From assembly GCF_003293595.1 (NCBI RefSeq), contig NZ_CP022162.1, forward strand, positions 218,346-282,345: a stretch of 64,000 bases of DNA, in the 5' to 3' direction. This DNA is from Microbacterium sp. PM5 (GTDB taxonomy: Bacteria > Actinomycetota > Actinomycetes > Actinomycetales > Microbacteriaceae). The position numbers and the translations under genes are program-made. Each line of letters opens with the position of its first letter. Position 1 is the stretch's first letter. The notes beneath the pieces were generated by a model. That model saw only the letters and a program-made list of their open reading frames with translations. It was not told the origin of the DNA and made no database searches. Positions 47,133 to 55,148 of this stretch are shown here, piece by piece.

Positions 47133-48077
47133 ATGTCCCACGACGACGCCCCGAACGAGCCCACGCCTGCTGGCCGCCGCGATGCGGTGCGCGAGAAGGC
47201 GCAGCTCGTCCACGCGAAGCAGTCGCGGGCACGCGTGTTGCGCCGCTCGGCGCTCGCCGTCGTCGCCGCTGCCGCCGTCGTCGCGGTCGCGGTCGCGGTG
47301 TCGTGGGCGGTGCGCTCCAACAGCGATCGGCCGCAGCTGCAGCCGGCCGATGCCACCGCCGACGGCTTCCGGGTGACGTCGGTGTCTTCGGTCTCGCCGG
47401 GAACGCCGATCGACGGCGCGAGCTCGGCGCCCACGGCTGCGGCCGAGCCGCAGGCGACACCTTCGCCGTCCACCTCGGCATCCGTGGTCGACATCCACGT
47501 CTACGTCGATTACCTCTCGCCGGCGGCGCGACAGTGGCAGCTCGCCAACGCGAAGCAGCTGGCGTCGTGGGTGTCGGACGGGGCGGCAACCCTCACCTAC
47601 CACCCGGTCTCGATGCTCACCGCCAAGTCGAACGGAACGAAGTACTCGTTGCGCGCGGCGAGCGCAGCCGCGTGCGTCGCGACTCTCGATCCGTCGAAGT
47701 TCTTCAGCTTCAACAACGACCTCCTCACCCGTCAGCCGGCTGTCGACTCCGACGGCTTCTCCGACAAGGAACTCGCCGACATCGCCCAGGCGAACGGCTC
47801 TGACGATCCGAAGCGCCTTCGCGACTGCATCGAGACCGAGTCGTACTCGTCGTGGGTGAAGGGTGCCACCGAGCGCGCGATCAGCGGCATCCCCGGGACG
47901 AACGGGCTCACCCTGACGGGGACGCCGATGGTCGTCGTGAACGGCCAGCAGTACGTGGGCGACATGACGGATGCCGCGGAGTTCTCGCAGTTCGTGCTCA
48001 CGAGCGCGAGCGGGGCGTACTACAAGTCGCAGACCGCGACGCCCACGCCCACCGTGACGCCGACGGCCGCGCCGTAG
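47133..48077 (+). CDS. DsbA-like membrane-anchored protein lacking the CxxC motif
   Basis: A 314-aa protein with a basic cytoplasmic N-terminus, one TM helix (~38-60), a Ser/Thr/Ala-rich linker, and a thioredoxin-fold DsbA domain outside the cell. After the first strand VVDIHVYVDY, where C-P-x-C is expected, it has L-S129-P-A-A132-R, so both redox cysteines are absent. The cis-Pro region LTGTPMVVVNGQQYVG is kept. It may be a chaperone or binding protein rather than an oxidoreductase. Two other Cys (AAACVATL and RLRDCIE) may form a structural disulfide. AGAAGG precedes the ATG. Confidence 0.85.
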   Translation: MSHDDAPNEPTPAGRRDAVREKAQLVHAKQSRARVLRRSALAVVAAAAVVAVAVAVSWAVRSNSDRPQLQPADATADGFRVTSVSSVSPGTPIDGASSAPTAAAEPQATPSPSTSASVVDIHVYVDYLSPAARQWQLANAKQLASWVSDGAATLTYHPVSMLTAKSNGTKYSLRAASAAACVATLDPSKFFSFNNDLLTRQPAVDSDGFSDKELADIAQANGSDDPKRLRDCIETESYSSWVKGATERAISGIPGTNGLTLTGTPMVVVNGQQYVGDMTDAAEFSQFVLTSASGAYYKSQTATPTPTVTPTAAP

Positions 48078-48835
48078 CGCGCGGCGCGGCCCGGATAGCC
48101 TCGGCGGTCTGGTTTCTCACAGCCTCCGAAGGAGACGTACCAGGCGCCCGCTCCGATGTCGGTGACCACTGCGGAGTTCTCGTCCATGCTCAACAGGACG
48201 ACGCGGGTCGCCTCCGTCGTGGAATCGAAGAGGGAAGGATCCTCCGGATCGGACGCGAGCGGATGATCGCTCGTGGAGTGCGCGCCCCGCGCCTTCGCTT
48301 CCGTCACCGTGTCGCCGACGGAGATGCCGGAAACAGTGCGGACCGGCACAGCGCCGATGCGCGGCGAGGTGGACGAGACGAACGTGCCACGGCAGGCGTC
48401 CGCGCACTCGTCAGGGCTGAAGAAGGTCGTGATGATCAGACCCTCCCACGTGAAGGTGGCTGTGAACTTCGCGCCCTCCGGTCCGCCCGGCTTGGTCGTC
48501 TCGGTGACTTCCGATCCGGCTGCGGTGCTGATCGATTCGGCAAACTGAGTGGGATCCTCGCCTCTGAGGTTGAGGTGCGGACGAACCCGGCCTTGTTCAT
48601 CGAGCAGGGTGAGGTCGGTCGCCGAAATGACCAGGGCGGCATCTTCCGAACCGGGTCCGGGACTCGACGTCGGTGTCGGGGTCGCAGCGATCACCGGCGC
48701 GACGGTTGTCGCTGTCGGCGGCTCCGTTCGCGGAGAGGCTGAAGGCGTGGGCGTGGGCGCGGGCTGGGCGTCTGTGCAGCCTGCCAGAGATACGGTCAGG
48801 ATGCCGGCTGCAATAAGTGCCCAGATTCTGGGCAT
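48020..48835 (-). CDS. Secreted lipoprotein, unknown family
   Basis: A 271-aa lipoprotein: signal peptide with lipobox SLAGC, a Pro/Thr/Ser-rich linker of about 50 residues, and an extracellular domain with two further Cys (DECADAC) and a third in FGGCEKP. The reading frame overlaps the end of the DsbA-like gene on the other strand by 58 bp, and its last 30 residues there have an odd Val/Gly repeat. The true end may be earlier, with a frameshift near 48110. Function unknown. Confidence 0.72.
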   Translation of the reverse strand: MPRIWALIAAGILTVSLAGCTDAQPAPTPTPSASPRTEPPTATTVAPVIAATPTPTSSPGPGSEDAALVISATDLTLLDEQGRVRPHLNLRGEDPTQFAESISTAAGSEVTETTKPGGPEGAKFTATFTWEGLIITTFFSPDECADACRGTFVSSTSPRIGAVPVRTVSGISVGDTVTEAKARGAHSTSDHPLASDPEDPSLFDSTTEATRVVLLSMDENSAVVTDIGAGAWYVSFGGCEKPDRRGYPGRAARYGAAVGVTVGVGVAVCDL

Positions 48836-48952
48836 GTGCCCATGATCGCGGACCACAACGCGGGAGCCGTCGCTCTTCGATGTGCGTGCGGTACGCCGCA
48901 TCACGTAACCTCTATGGGCGGGGGAGACCCCCGATGCCCGGACTCCGGGCCC

Positions 48953-49025
48953 GCCGGCTTGGCGCAATTGGTAGCGCACCGTACTTGTAATACGGGGGTT
49001 GCAGGTTCAAGTCCTGTAGCCGGCA
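48953..49025 (+). tRNA. tRNA-Thr (anticodon TGT)
   Basis: A 73-nt cloverleaf with acceptor GCCGGCT/AGCCGGC, anticodon stem CCGTA/TACGG, loop CTTGTAA (anticodon TGT), T-arm GCAGG-TTCAAGT-CCTGT and discriminator A. The 3' CCA is not encoded (CCG follows). Its 3' half is duplicated 3,280 bp downstream, marking it as an integration site. Confidence 0.95.
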
Positions 49026-49026
49026 C
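48987..49026 (+). repeat. attL-like direct repeat in tRNA-Thr
   Basis: 40 bp covering the anticodon-loop end, anticodon 3' stem, T-arm and acceptor of tRNA-Thr are identical to 52267-52306. Similarity continues with a few mismatches for about 50 bp beyond on both sides, to roughly 49080 and 52358. This is the expected trace of integration into a tRNA gene. Confidence 0.85.
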
Positions 49027-49130
49027 CGTTTATCTGACACCCTGACCAGCTGACTTCCGCGAAATCACGCGGAAGGGGCGCGATCGATCATGGAGCGAGC
49101 GCCTCGGTTCATGGAGGACAAGCTGCTTAC

Positions 49131-49154
49131 GGGTGGCGAATGGGTGGCGAATAG
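49131..49154 (+). repeat. 24-bp repeat, left copy
   Basis: GGGTGGCGAATGGGTGGCGA followed by ATAG is identical to 52155-52178. It is itself a doubled GGGTGGCGAAT. It lies inside the island near its left end and may derive from the end of a lost integrase gene or from a second insertion. Confidence 0.8.
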
Positions 49155-49174
49155 GGGCCTTTCTTCGTCGCGAA

Positions 49175-49206
49175 GGTGGCAGCCGGGAGAACACCCGGCT
49201 GCCACC
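49175..49206 (-). terminator. Terminator of the DUF2599-like gene
   Basis: GGTGGCAGCCGGG (49175-49187) pairs perfectly with CCCGGCTGCCACC (49194-49206) around a 6-nt loop, 13 bp past the stop codon on the minus strand. Confidence 0.78.
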
Positions 49207-49219
49207 GAGATAGTCGTGT

Positions 49220-50173
49220 CTAGTTGCAGGCGGACGCGATGAAACCGAGCAGGCCCTTATCGGCGGCGTCAGTTTCGAGGTTCCACGGAGACTTGAAGGC
49301 GCCTCCGACCATGTGGCAGCCAATCTGGTTACCGGTCGTGGCGCGGTTGATCTTCGCCTTGTTGCCGCTAGTTACCTGCGCGTTGGCGAGCTCGGACTGC
49401 GCTACTCCCTGCCACGTGGCGGCGCAGACGACGTTGCCCGGGCACGCCGCCTTCGCGAACAGAGTCGGCGTCATCGCGATGCGAGTAGCGCCGCTGTACC
49501 AGGACCATGACTCGACCCATGTGCCTCCTAGCCACGGATCTGCAACCACCGGGTAAACGTTCGACGATCCGTGAGCGACGTGTTGGACGAGAGCGTTGCC
49601 TGCGATGGCGTAACTGGTGGCTACAGCGTCGCCGTTGGCGTCGACAGCCCAGGGCGCAAGTACGCCGAAGAGCACACTGCCGTCTGCAGCTTTCACCGCC
49701 ACGCCGCCATCCTCGACGCGGTTGAGCGTCGCGCCAGCGGGCAAGTCGAACTCGTATCGATATTCCGTGGGGCTAGAGGGGCCGTCGATAACGGAAATCA
49801 GCTGCACGGAACCGTCCATCTTCGCGACTGGAACGGACGTCGACCCATCTCCACCGTCGAAGCCCACAAGGCCGTCCCCGATCGTGACCGCATCAGCTGC
49901 AGCGCCGGGAAGAGTGACTTCTATCGCTGCGTCACCCGATGCGATGACAATGGGGTCGGAGGAGTTGCCCGGGACGGTAACACCGACACTGGCAGGGTCG
50001 GCAGTGCTCGACAGGACATCGGGAGCCTCGTCGGTCTGGGCGGTTGCGGCGAGGGCGCTCAAGACATCGTCGCCGGGCTTATCCGCGGCGACGGCCGCCG
50101 TTGCGCCAAGCGAGGCAATCAACAACCCTCCAATTGCTGCCATGCACAGTCCCGCATGCAGTCGTCGATTCAT
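49220..50173 (-). CDS. Secreted DUF2599-like protein
   Basis: A 317-aa exported protein with a cleavable signal peptide (MNRRLHAGLCMAAIGGLLIA, cut near AVAAD). The middle is a beta-rich domain with repeated Val/Ile/Gly strands. After NVYPVVADPWLG comes a C-terminal domain with four Cys, ending NQIGCHMVGGAFKSPWNLE and IASACN, which matches the DUF2599 pattern seen in actinobacterial secreted proteins. The function is unknown. The ATG at 50173 follows GGAGGATC. It is divergent from the PadR-type regulator gene, so the operator between them may control both. Confidence 0.82.
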   Translation of the reverse strand: MNRRLHAGLCMAAIGGLLIASLGATAAVAADKPGDDVLSALAATAQTDEAPDVLSSTADPASVGVTVPGNSSDPIVIASGDAAIEVTLPGAAADAVTIGDGLVGFDGGDGSTSVPVAKMDGSVQLISVIDGPSSPTEYRYEFDLPAGATLNRVEDGGVAVKAADGSVLFGVLAPWAVDANGDAVATSYAIAGNALVQHVAHGSSNVYPVVADPWLGGTWVESWSWYSGATRIAMTPTLFAKAACPGNVVCAATWQGVAQSELANAQVTSGNKAKINRATTGNQIGCHMVGGAFKSPWNLETDAADKGLLGFIASACN

Positions 50174-50304
50174 TGCGAACGATCCTCCTCGATCGGTGCG
50201 CGTCGGTTTACCCGCGCGCGTTGTGGTGCGCCTACCGTCCATGGCTCGGCGCTGGGCGGCGGCCCGCTTGGGGTAACTCTATTCAGTCAGAGTTTCACTT
50301 CGCC

Positions 50305-50330
50305 ATATATTCTGAGCAAGCGGAATATAT
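50305..50330. promoter_or_regulatory. Perfect palindrome, candidate PadR operator
   Basis: ATATATTC and GAATATAT (8-bp arms) are separated by 10 bp. The right arm overlaps the ATG of the regulator gene. PadR-family operators have this AT-rich arm and spacer form. It is very AT-rich for this genome and lies between two divergent genes. Confidence 0.7.
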
Positions 50331-50676
50331 GTCTGATACGATGCGTGACATGAGCGTCACTGATCTGCAGTTCGCTGTGTTGTCCTCGCTGGCCTCGGGC
50401 CGCAGGCATGGCTACGGTCTTTTACGCGATGCGGAAGACCAGCTCGAGAAGTCTCTCCCCATCGCCACTCTTTACGCCGCGCTGGAATCCATGGCGAGTA
50501 AGGGCTGGATTCTTCCCGACGGTGAGGAAGTCGTGCACAAGCGCACGCGGCGTTACTACGTGCTGTCCACAGACGGCATGCAGATACTGAAGCGCCGCGC
50601 CGACCAGCTCGCAGCTCAGGCTCAGCTAGCTCAGCGACGACTTCGGGAAGTTAACGGGAAGGCGGTCACGGCATGA
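50329..50676 (+). CDS. PadR-family transcriptional regulator
   Basis: A 115-aa winged-helix regulator of the small PadR type. The DNA-binding part is DLQFAVLSSLASGRRHGYGLLRDAE followed by IATLYAALESMASKGWI, and the wing KRTRRYYVLSTDG. The C-terminal helix serves dimerisation. The ATG at 50329 lies in the palindrome; later starts at 50341 and 50350 are possible and would place the operator fully upstream. The next gene, overlapping by 4 bp, is a membrane protein, the usual PadR partner arrangement. Confidence 0.9.
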   Translation: MSDTMRDMSVTDLQFAVLSSLASGRRHGYGLLRDAEDQLEKSLPIATLYAALESMASKGWILPDGEEVVHKRTRRYYVLSTDGMQILKRRADQLAAQAQLAQRRLREVNGKAVTA

Positions 50677-51422
50677 GCACGATCGAGCGCGATGTCGAAC
50701 GGATGCTTCGCTGGTACCCGCGGAGGTGGCGCGAAACGCACGGGGCTGCGCTCATTGATTTGCATATGGAGCGTTCTGAGCACTCCGACTCCACGCAGCT
50801 CAGCCAAGAAGAGCGGGCGGCGATGCGAGCTGCTGGTCTCTTCGAGCGCACTCGCCATCTCCTCCCGATTGCCGCGTCTGGGCTCGGAACGGTTGCGCTC
50901 GCAGTGGGGTACATCCTTGCGTTGGGTGGTAACAACGCGGTAGGTAATCCGCTGTGGCTCTTCGTCGGTCCACTCCTGCTCAGCGCCTCGGTCTGGAGTC
51001 TTCGTGCAGCTACTGACGGGCGATGGAGCGTCCGCACCGCTGTGCCGGTGGTCGCGTCTGCATTCGCGGCGCTCGCGGCTATGGCGGCCCTGAACCTTGC
51101 AGTTCTTCGAGATGGCGGCGGCGTCATCCCAAACGTGGAGAGCCTGTGGGCGGTGGGCGCGTTGAGTGCTGCATTCATCGGCATTGCTGTGGCCGTCGCG
51201 ACCGCGCCGAGTCTTCAGCGCGGCGGAATGACGCGAGACTGGGCCCTCACTATCGGCTTCGTCGCTGGTTTCCTAGGCACGGTGCCCCTCTACCTCGGCC
51301 TGCTCGCCGCACCTGCCGGCGTGCTAACCGGTGTCATACTGTGCGGGATCGCCATCCGCTCTGCGGCTCGTAGCCGCCGCGGAGCGGCAGCCGTGGGCGA
51401 TCCTCGCGGCGAACTCGCCTAA
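50673..51422 (+). CDS. Membrane protein coupled to the PadR regulator
   Basis: A 249-aa protein. The N-terminus (about residues 1-60) is a soluble helical part with YPRRWRETHGAALIDLH, a motif common in actinobacterial membrane proteins encoded beside PadR regulators. Six TM helices follow (about 65-230). It overlaps the regulator gene by 4 bp. A sensing or export role is inferred from this pairing. No substrate is suggested. Confidence 0.82.
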   Translation: MSTIERDVERMLRWYPRRWRETHGAALIDLHMERSEHSDSTQLSQEERAAMRAAGLFERTRHLLPIAASGLGTVALAVGYILALGGNNAVGNPLWLFVGPLLLSASVWSLRAATDGRWSVRTAVPVVASAFAALAAMAALNLAVLRDGGGVIPNVESLWAVGALSAAFIGIAVAVATAPSLQRGGMTRDWALTIGFVAGFLGTVPLYLGLLAAPAGVLTGVILCGIAIRSAARSRRGAAAVGDPRGELA

Positions 51423-51616
51423 ATGCCGTCGATCACCGACCCAAGCCACACCGGTTCTCGCCGGCTGGCGGTGACGCTCGCGCAGTCCTCCGACGTGCCG
51501 TGCGGCCATCTTGTGACGGGCGCGCCAAGGATCACGCGCGGTTGCGACCGGTGGTGCGCGACTTGCTCCTGGCCTAATTTGCGCCGAGCCGAGACCAGTC
51601 GGCGTAGCGTGAGCGC

Positions 51617-52069
51617 GTGGACACGACTGAACTACGGTTGCTTGATTCTCAGGTGAGGGCTGGCCGCGTGTCACTCTTCCATGGTGGTGCGCCCGATTTA
51701 CGCCCTGGCGACTGGGTTCTTCCGCCGTCTCTGTCGGGCATGCCGAGCATGCGCGAGAGGTCCGAAGCTGCCGGATTCACGCGCGTAATGACGTCGGAAG
51801 ACCTCGTCTATGTCACCACGGAGCGTGCTCTTGCTGCCGCGTTCGCGGCCGATTGGACGACGCGGATGCCCGGAACGGGCCGAGGCTGGCTCTACCGAGT
51901 GGATCTTGAGGATCACGAGCTCGTGCCCGACGATGATCTTCCTCGGGGACCATTCATCAGCTTCCAGCTGCCCCGTGTCCGAGTGTCCGCTGTACTCGAT
52001 CGCGGTGTCGATCCGAACGATCGACGGCACGTGCGCGAACTTCGCCGGTTTGTTGCTCTTATTGCATGA
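51617..52069 (+). CDS. Arr-like ADP-ribosyltransferase candidate
   Basis: A 150-aa protein opening with SLFHGGAPDLRPGDWVLPPS, like the FHG-x-x-x-L-x-x-GD start of rifampin ADP-ribosyltransferase (Arr) relatives. VYVTTERALAAAFAADW corresponds to the second block and GWLYRVDLEDHELVPD to the third. It may modify a small molecule, protein or nucleic acid by mono-ADP-ribosylation. Whether it is a resistance enzyme or a toxin is not clear; no antitoxin is visible. A GTG start, in the tRNA-Thr island. Confidence 0.6.
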   Translation: MDTTELRLLDSQVRAGRVSLFHGGAPDLRPGDWVLPPSLSGMPSMRERSEAAGFTRVMTSEDLVYVTTERALAAAFAADWTTRMPGTGRGWLYRVDLEDHELVPDDDLPRGPFISFQLPRVRVSAVLDRGVDPNDRRHVRELRRFVALIA

Positions 52070-52154
52070 ACGGCGGGGCGCGAGAGGTGGCGGCCACTGG
52101 GGAGCTTGCCCGAGCTCTGAGGAATCGGTGTCGCCATCGCCGGTGCGGACTCTC

Positions 52155-52178
52155 GGGTGGCGAATGGGTGGCGAATAG
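52155..52178 (+). repeat. 24-bp repeat, right copy
   Basis: Identical to 49131-49154. It lies about 90 bp before the right tRNA-derived repeat, in a stretch without genes. Confidence 0.8.
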
Positions 52179-52266
52179 CACTGGCTGGAGGAGTGCTCGA
52201 CTGGTTGCGCTCGGTCATGTAGGGCCACTACTCGCGGCAAAGTCAGCTCGTCAGATGCCCGCTCTG

Positions 52267-52306
52267 GTAATACGGGGGTTGCAGGTTCAAGTCCTGTAGC
52301 CGGCAC
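52267..52306 (+). repeat. attR-like copy of the tRNA-Thr 3' half
   Basis: 40 bp identical to 48987-49026. The 5' half of a tRNA is missing, so this is a tRNA remnant and not a gene. The surrounding 460 bp (52070-52533) hold this repeat, its degenerate continuation, and no convincing gene. Confidence 0.85.
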
Positions 52307-52533
52307 TGTCTATCTGACACTCTGACCAGCTGACTTCCGTGGAATCACGCGGGAGGGCGTTCGGCGACCCTTCGCGCATACGTCGCCCTACCTGACCAGG
52401 CTTCTCCGACGCAACTCGTCCGGCGCCGTGCATGTGGTGGCTATGAGCGATATGAGTGTTGATCTGGACCCCTTCGAGATGTGGGACGAGGTGGAGCTGT
52501 CCGTGCGCACGGGCTTCCACGTCCGCAAAATCC

Positions 52534-52767
52534 GGCGACACCCTCGCGGTGCCGAAAATGACCCGCTTGGCCCGCAACGTCGAGGACACGCTGCACATGG
52601 CTCGCGATCTCACTGGGCGGGGAGCGATCTTCCAGATGGGCCACACGGTCTACGACCCGCGTGACCCGTGGTCGAAGCTGTTCCTGAGCTTTCTCGCCGC
52701 GATCGCGGAAGCCGAGGGTGAGTCGATCAGCCTGCGCACCCAGGGGCGGATGGAGAGCGGGCGATGA
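52534..52767 (+). pseudogene. Serine recombinase (resolvase) remnant
   Basis: About 78 residues match the middle of resolvase/invertase catalytic domains: GDTLAVPKMTRLARNVEDT, then GRGAIFQMGHTVYDP, and FLAAIAEAEGESISLRTQ. The N-terminal part with the catalytic Ser and the C-terminal DNA-binding domain are both absent, so it cannot be active. It lies just outside the right tRNA repeat and probably marks an older insertion. Confidence 0.8.
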
Positions 52768-53006
52768 AGCTGATACCGATCCCCGACGTCGATCGGAACC
52801 CGCAGCTTTGGGTCAACGTCGATCACCTGGTGAGCGTGATGCCCATTTGCATGGGCGGCGCGATGGGGATCGTCGTCGACGCGGCGGACCTGAAGATCGA
52901 TGGGATGCAGCCGTACCGGGTCAGACTCGGAGAGCATGCCAATCGCGCCGCTGCGCAGCTGGCGTTCGAGAAGTGGATGGAGCAGCTGCAGGGCGATCTG
53001 TCCTGA
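52764..53006 (+). CDS. Small hypothetical protein
   Basis: An 80-aa protein with mixed composition (LIPIPDVDRNPQLWVNVDHL, then IKIDG-like strand-turn patterns) and a helical C-terminus (AAAQLAFEKWMEQLQGDL). The ATG overlaps the end of the resolvase remnant by 4 bp. It has no recognised family. Possibly a leftover of the mobile element. Confidence 0.55.
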   Translation: MKLIPIPDVDRNPQLWVNVDHLVSVMPICMGGAMGIVVDAADLKIDGMQPYRVRLGEHANRAAAQLAFEKWMEQLQGDLS

Positions 53007-53122
53007 GCGCAGCAGCGAGAGGTGACCCAAGGGGGCTTCGGTCGCGATAGGGAAAGGGTTCAGTTCTGCACACACTCGCGGGCTGGATTGAACTTGTCGC
53101 CGGTTCATCCCCCACACCGCAC

Positions 53123-53749
53123 TCAGTTTTCTGCGCTCGAGATGTCTCCATCGTCGCCCAGCTCGAGAATCGAAGCAGCAGCACGGGTGGCCTCGTCCAC
53201 GCGGCAGTCCTTCGGTGGGAAGAAGAGCCCGACGCCGCCACCGATCAGGTAAGCGTCCCACGTTCGTCCCTGCACATCAGCGACTCGTACGGCTCGAGCG
53301 TGCCCGGGTAAGGGGAGGAACCGCACACTGCCTACGCTGACGATCTGATCAGATGGCAAATCGACGAGCGTCGCTCCGTGCCGGTCGACGATGCGCAGAC
53401 GCGATCGGTCTGCATAGAGGACACTTGCTCCGTCATCTCTCATCCCGCGTCGATCATCGGGCCCATAGGGAAAGGTAGCGACGGCCGCTAGAGCGAGAGC
53501 GAGCTGCCCTGACTCCGTTGCTTTGTGCGCTACTCTCTGCACGATCTTTCGCGGCTTGATCCGCAACTGATAGACGAGGGTTGCAGCGAATCCAAGTACT
53601 GCGACGGCCCAGGCCGCCTGCAGGTAGTCCCCGCGAACGACCCCGATGGAGAAGAGCGTTGCGCATGCAAGGCCACTGCAAAGAAGCAGAAACGAGTACA
53701 TCCACGCACCAACGCGTGATGACGCCATGACGAACTCAATACCGAGCAT
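53123..53749 (-). CDS. Membrane protein with a soluble beta-rich C-terminal domain
   Basis: From the start at 53749 a protein of 208 aa: two TM helices (about 10-30 and 36-55), then a soluble domain with VLYADRSRLRIVDRHGATLVDLPSDQIVSVG, which has the strand pattern of PH-like or YcxB-like domains. Other starts lie at 53821 (TTG) and 53728. It is downstream, on the same strand, of the broken RHS toxin and its possible immunity gene, so a role in immunity is conceivable. Lower GC3 than core genes. Confidence 0.6.
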   Translation of the reverse strand: MLGIEFVMASSRVGAWMYSFLLLCSGLACATLFSIGVVRGDYLQAAWAVAVLGFAATLVYQLRIKPRKIVQRVAHKATESGQLALALAAVATFPYGPDDRRGMRDDGASVLYADRSRLRIVDRHGATLVDLPSDQIVSVGSVRFLPLPGHARAVRVADVQGRTWDAYLIGGGVGLFFPPKDCRVDEATRAAASILELGDDGDISSAEN

Positions 53750-53836
53750 TAGCGCATCTCTCTGGGGGGCGTCATGGATCGCCACGGGCCCTGCTTGGTG
53801 AGACTGATGATGATCGTCCAATTCTATGGAGGGGCC

Positions 53837-54223
53837 TTACGACGCTTCGATCGCGCTGAGTCCGAAACTGTGCACGTATGAGGGAAGGTCGAGTCTGGAT
53901 TGTCGGGATGTCGCGTAGACAGTCGCGGACCCAGAGACCGTCTCCAGCCGCGTATCGTCGACCTCCACTATCACTGTCCCAACGTCGACGTGCGGCAAGT
54001 CGTGTCGAAAGCGCTCACCGACCAGTGCAACTGCGCTCTCTTTGGTGTCGGTAAGAGCTAGGGAATACCTGTCGTGCAATGTGTCGGAATCCTCGTTCCA
54101 GATGGTCCGCACTCCGAAGAGCGATACTCCTGCATACGGCGGTAGGCGCGCGGCGTACAGCTGCTGTTCGAGCGAGAACGGTCCCATCGACCGGGGTCGG
54201 CTCCCCGGGCTGAGGGGAATCAA
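53837..54223 (-). pseudogene. Possible immunity gene, 5' end lost
   Basis: The annotated part begins at a TTG and encodes 128 aa (LEQQLYAARLPPYAGVSLFGVRT, later VIVEVDDTRLETVSGSATVY). The frame stays open and protein-like for another 40 codons upstream (about to 54344, EDLTPTLLDWRIRKPG), but has no ATG or GTG there and runs into the end of the RHS toxin. It looks like a gene cut by recombination with the toxin end. Its position directly behind an RHS tip is that of the cognate immunity gene. No family recognised. Confidence 0.5.
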
Positions 54224-54333
54224 CGGGGCAGGATCGCGAACTAACAGGCGGGCTTCGATCCCCGGTTTCCTGATTCGCCAGTCGAGCAGCGTGGGCGTGA
54301 GGTCTTCGACCCCGACAGAATGTTCTCGTTTCG

Positions 54334-54852
54334 CTATCTGTAGCTGCCGTCAGATCCACACCTGGACAGCTGAGCTTGCGGTCGACGCTGGGCGCTCTTG
54401 GCGCTGGTGATCCCGTATTTCCGCGTTTGCCCGGCCTTTGTGATCTCGTAAACGGGGTAGTTCTTGTCCGGTCTGTAGTTTCGTCCGCTGGGACGGGGCA
54501 CCACGCGTGGCTCGGCACGCGCGATCTGTTCCGCCGCAACGCCAACGACGGCGACAACGGCAGCCACGGCCACAACGCCACGTACGGCCCACCCGATGGG
54601 GCCGAGAATCGCCAGAGGCGCCGCGGCTACGAGCATTGCAAATTGACCGGACAGGTCGAGCTGGTTGATGGGGTCGGTGGGGTAGATGTAGTCATTTTCG
54701 ACGCCGCCTTCTACGGGATCGACGGAGAGGAACCGTCCAAGGCCGGGGACGTACTGGCATGCGCCCCTCTGGATCGTTGCGACAGATCCTGTGTGCTCGT
54801 AGAGCTTCTGGTGCTGTCCGAGCCATCCGGGGTCCGCGTCACTGCCGCGCAG
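54334..54852 (-). pseudogene. RHS polymorphic toxin, 3' fragment
   Basis: The conserved end of an RHS core is clear: LRGSDADPGWLGQHQKLYEHTG, YVPGLGRFLSVDPVEGG, NDYIYPTDPINQLDLSG. Then comes a hydrophobic stretch (AAAPLAILGPIGWAVRG) and a toxin tip with YPVYEITKAGQTRKYGITSA and RRPQAQLSRCGSDGS, ending abruptly at a stop. Upstream (54853-55148) no intact RHS sequence could be followed. A silent toxin cassette or relic is likely. The tip resembles RHS ends of the GIY-YIG-like kind, but this is uncertain. Confidence 0.78.
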
Positions 54853-55148
54853 CGTGGGAGGAAGCTGACGCAGTTGTATCCGAGAAAGACGTCCTCGTCG
54901 ACGGTCGATCCGGATGTTCGGTGTCGCCGACGTTCTTCTCGAGAGTCACATTCTCGCCGGCGAGACTCATCTCGGCTACTTGAATGGAGGCGGTGAGCTT
55001 GGCGCGGTTCCCGGGCCGGCTCTCTTCGTCGACCATGCTGCGATTCCGCGGTGGCGGGGGTCTTGTTATCGGCAGAGTTGAGGTGGCCAAGGCCTGAGCG
55101 GCGGAGGCGTGGGTCTGCATGGCAATATGTCGATAGGTAAGGAGCCTC

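Larger units (their letters stand above)
49027..52306. mobile_element. Genomic island integrated at tRNA-Thr(TGT)
   Basis: About 3.28 kb between the two 40-bp tRNA repeats. It carries a DUF2599-like secreted protein, a PadR-type regulator with a membrane partner, and an Arr-like protein. No integrase remains inside, so it is probably a decayed or passively mobilised element. A 24-bp repeat (GGGTGGCGAATG...) occurs near both ends. The genome's heptamer GGATGCC/GGCATCC is nearly absent, and AT-rich patches occur. Stretches without genes hold only the repeats. Confidence 0.78.

Noticed and set aside
52261..52310. A second tRNA-Thr gene
   Set aside because: Only the 3' half is present. The sequence upstream does not form a D-arm or 5' acceptor strand.
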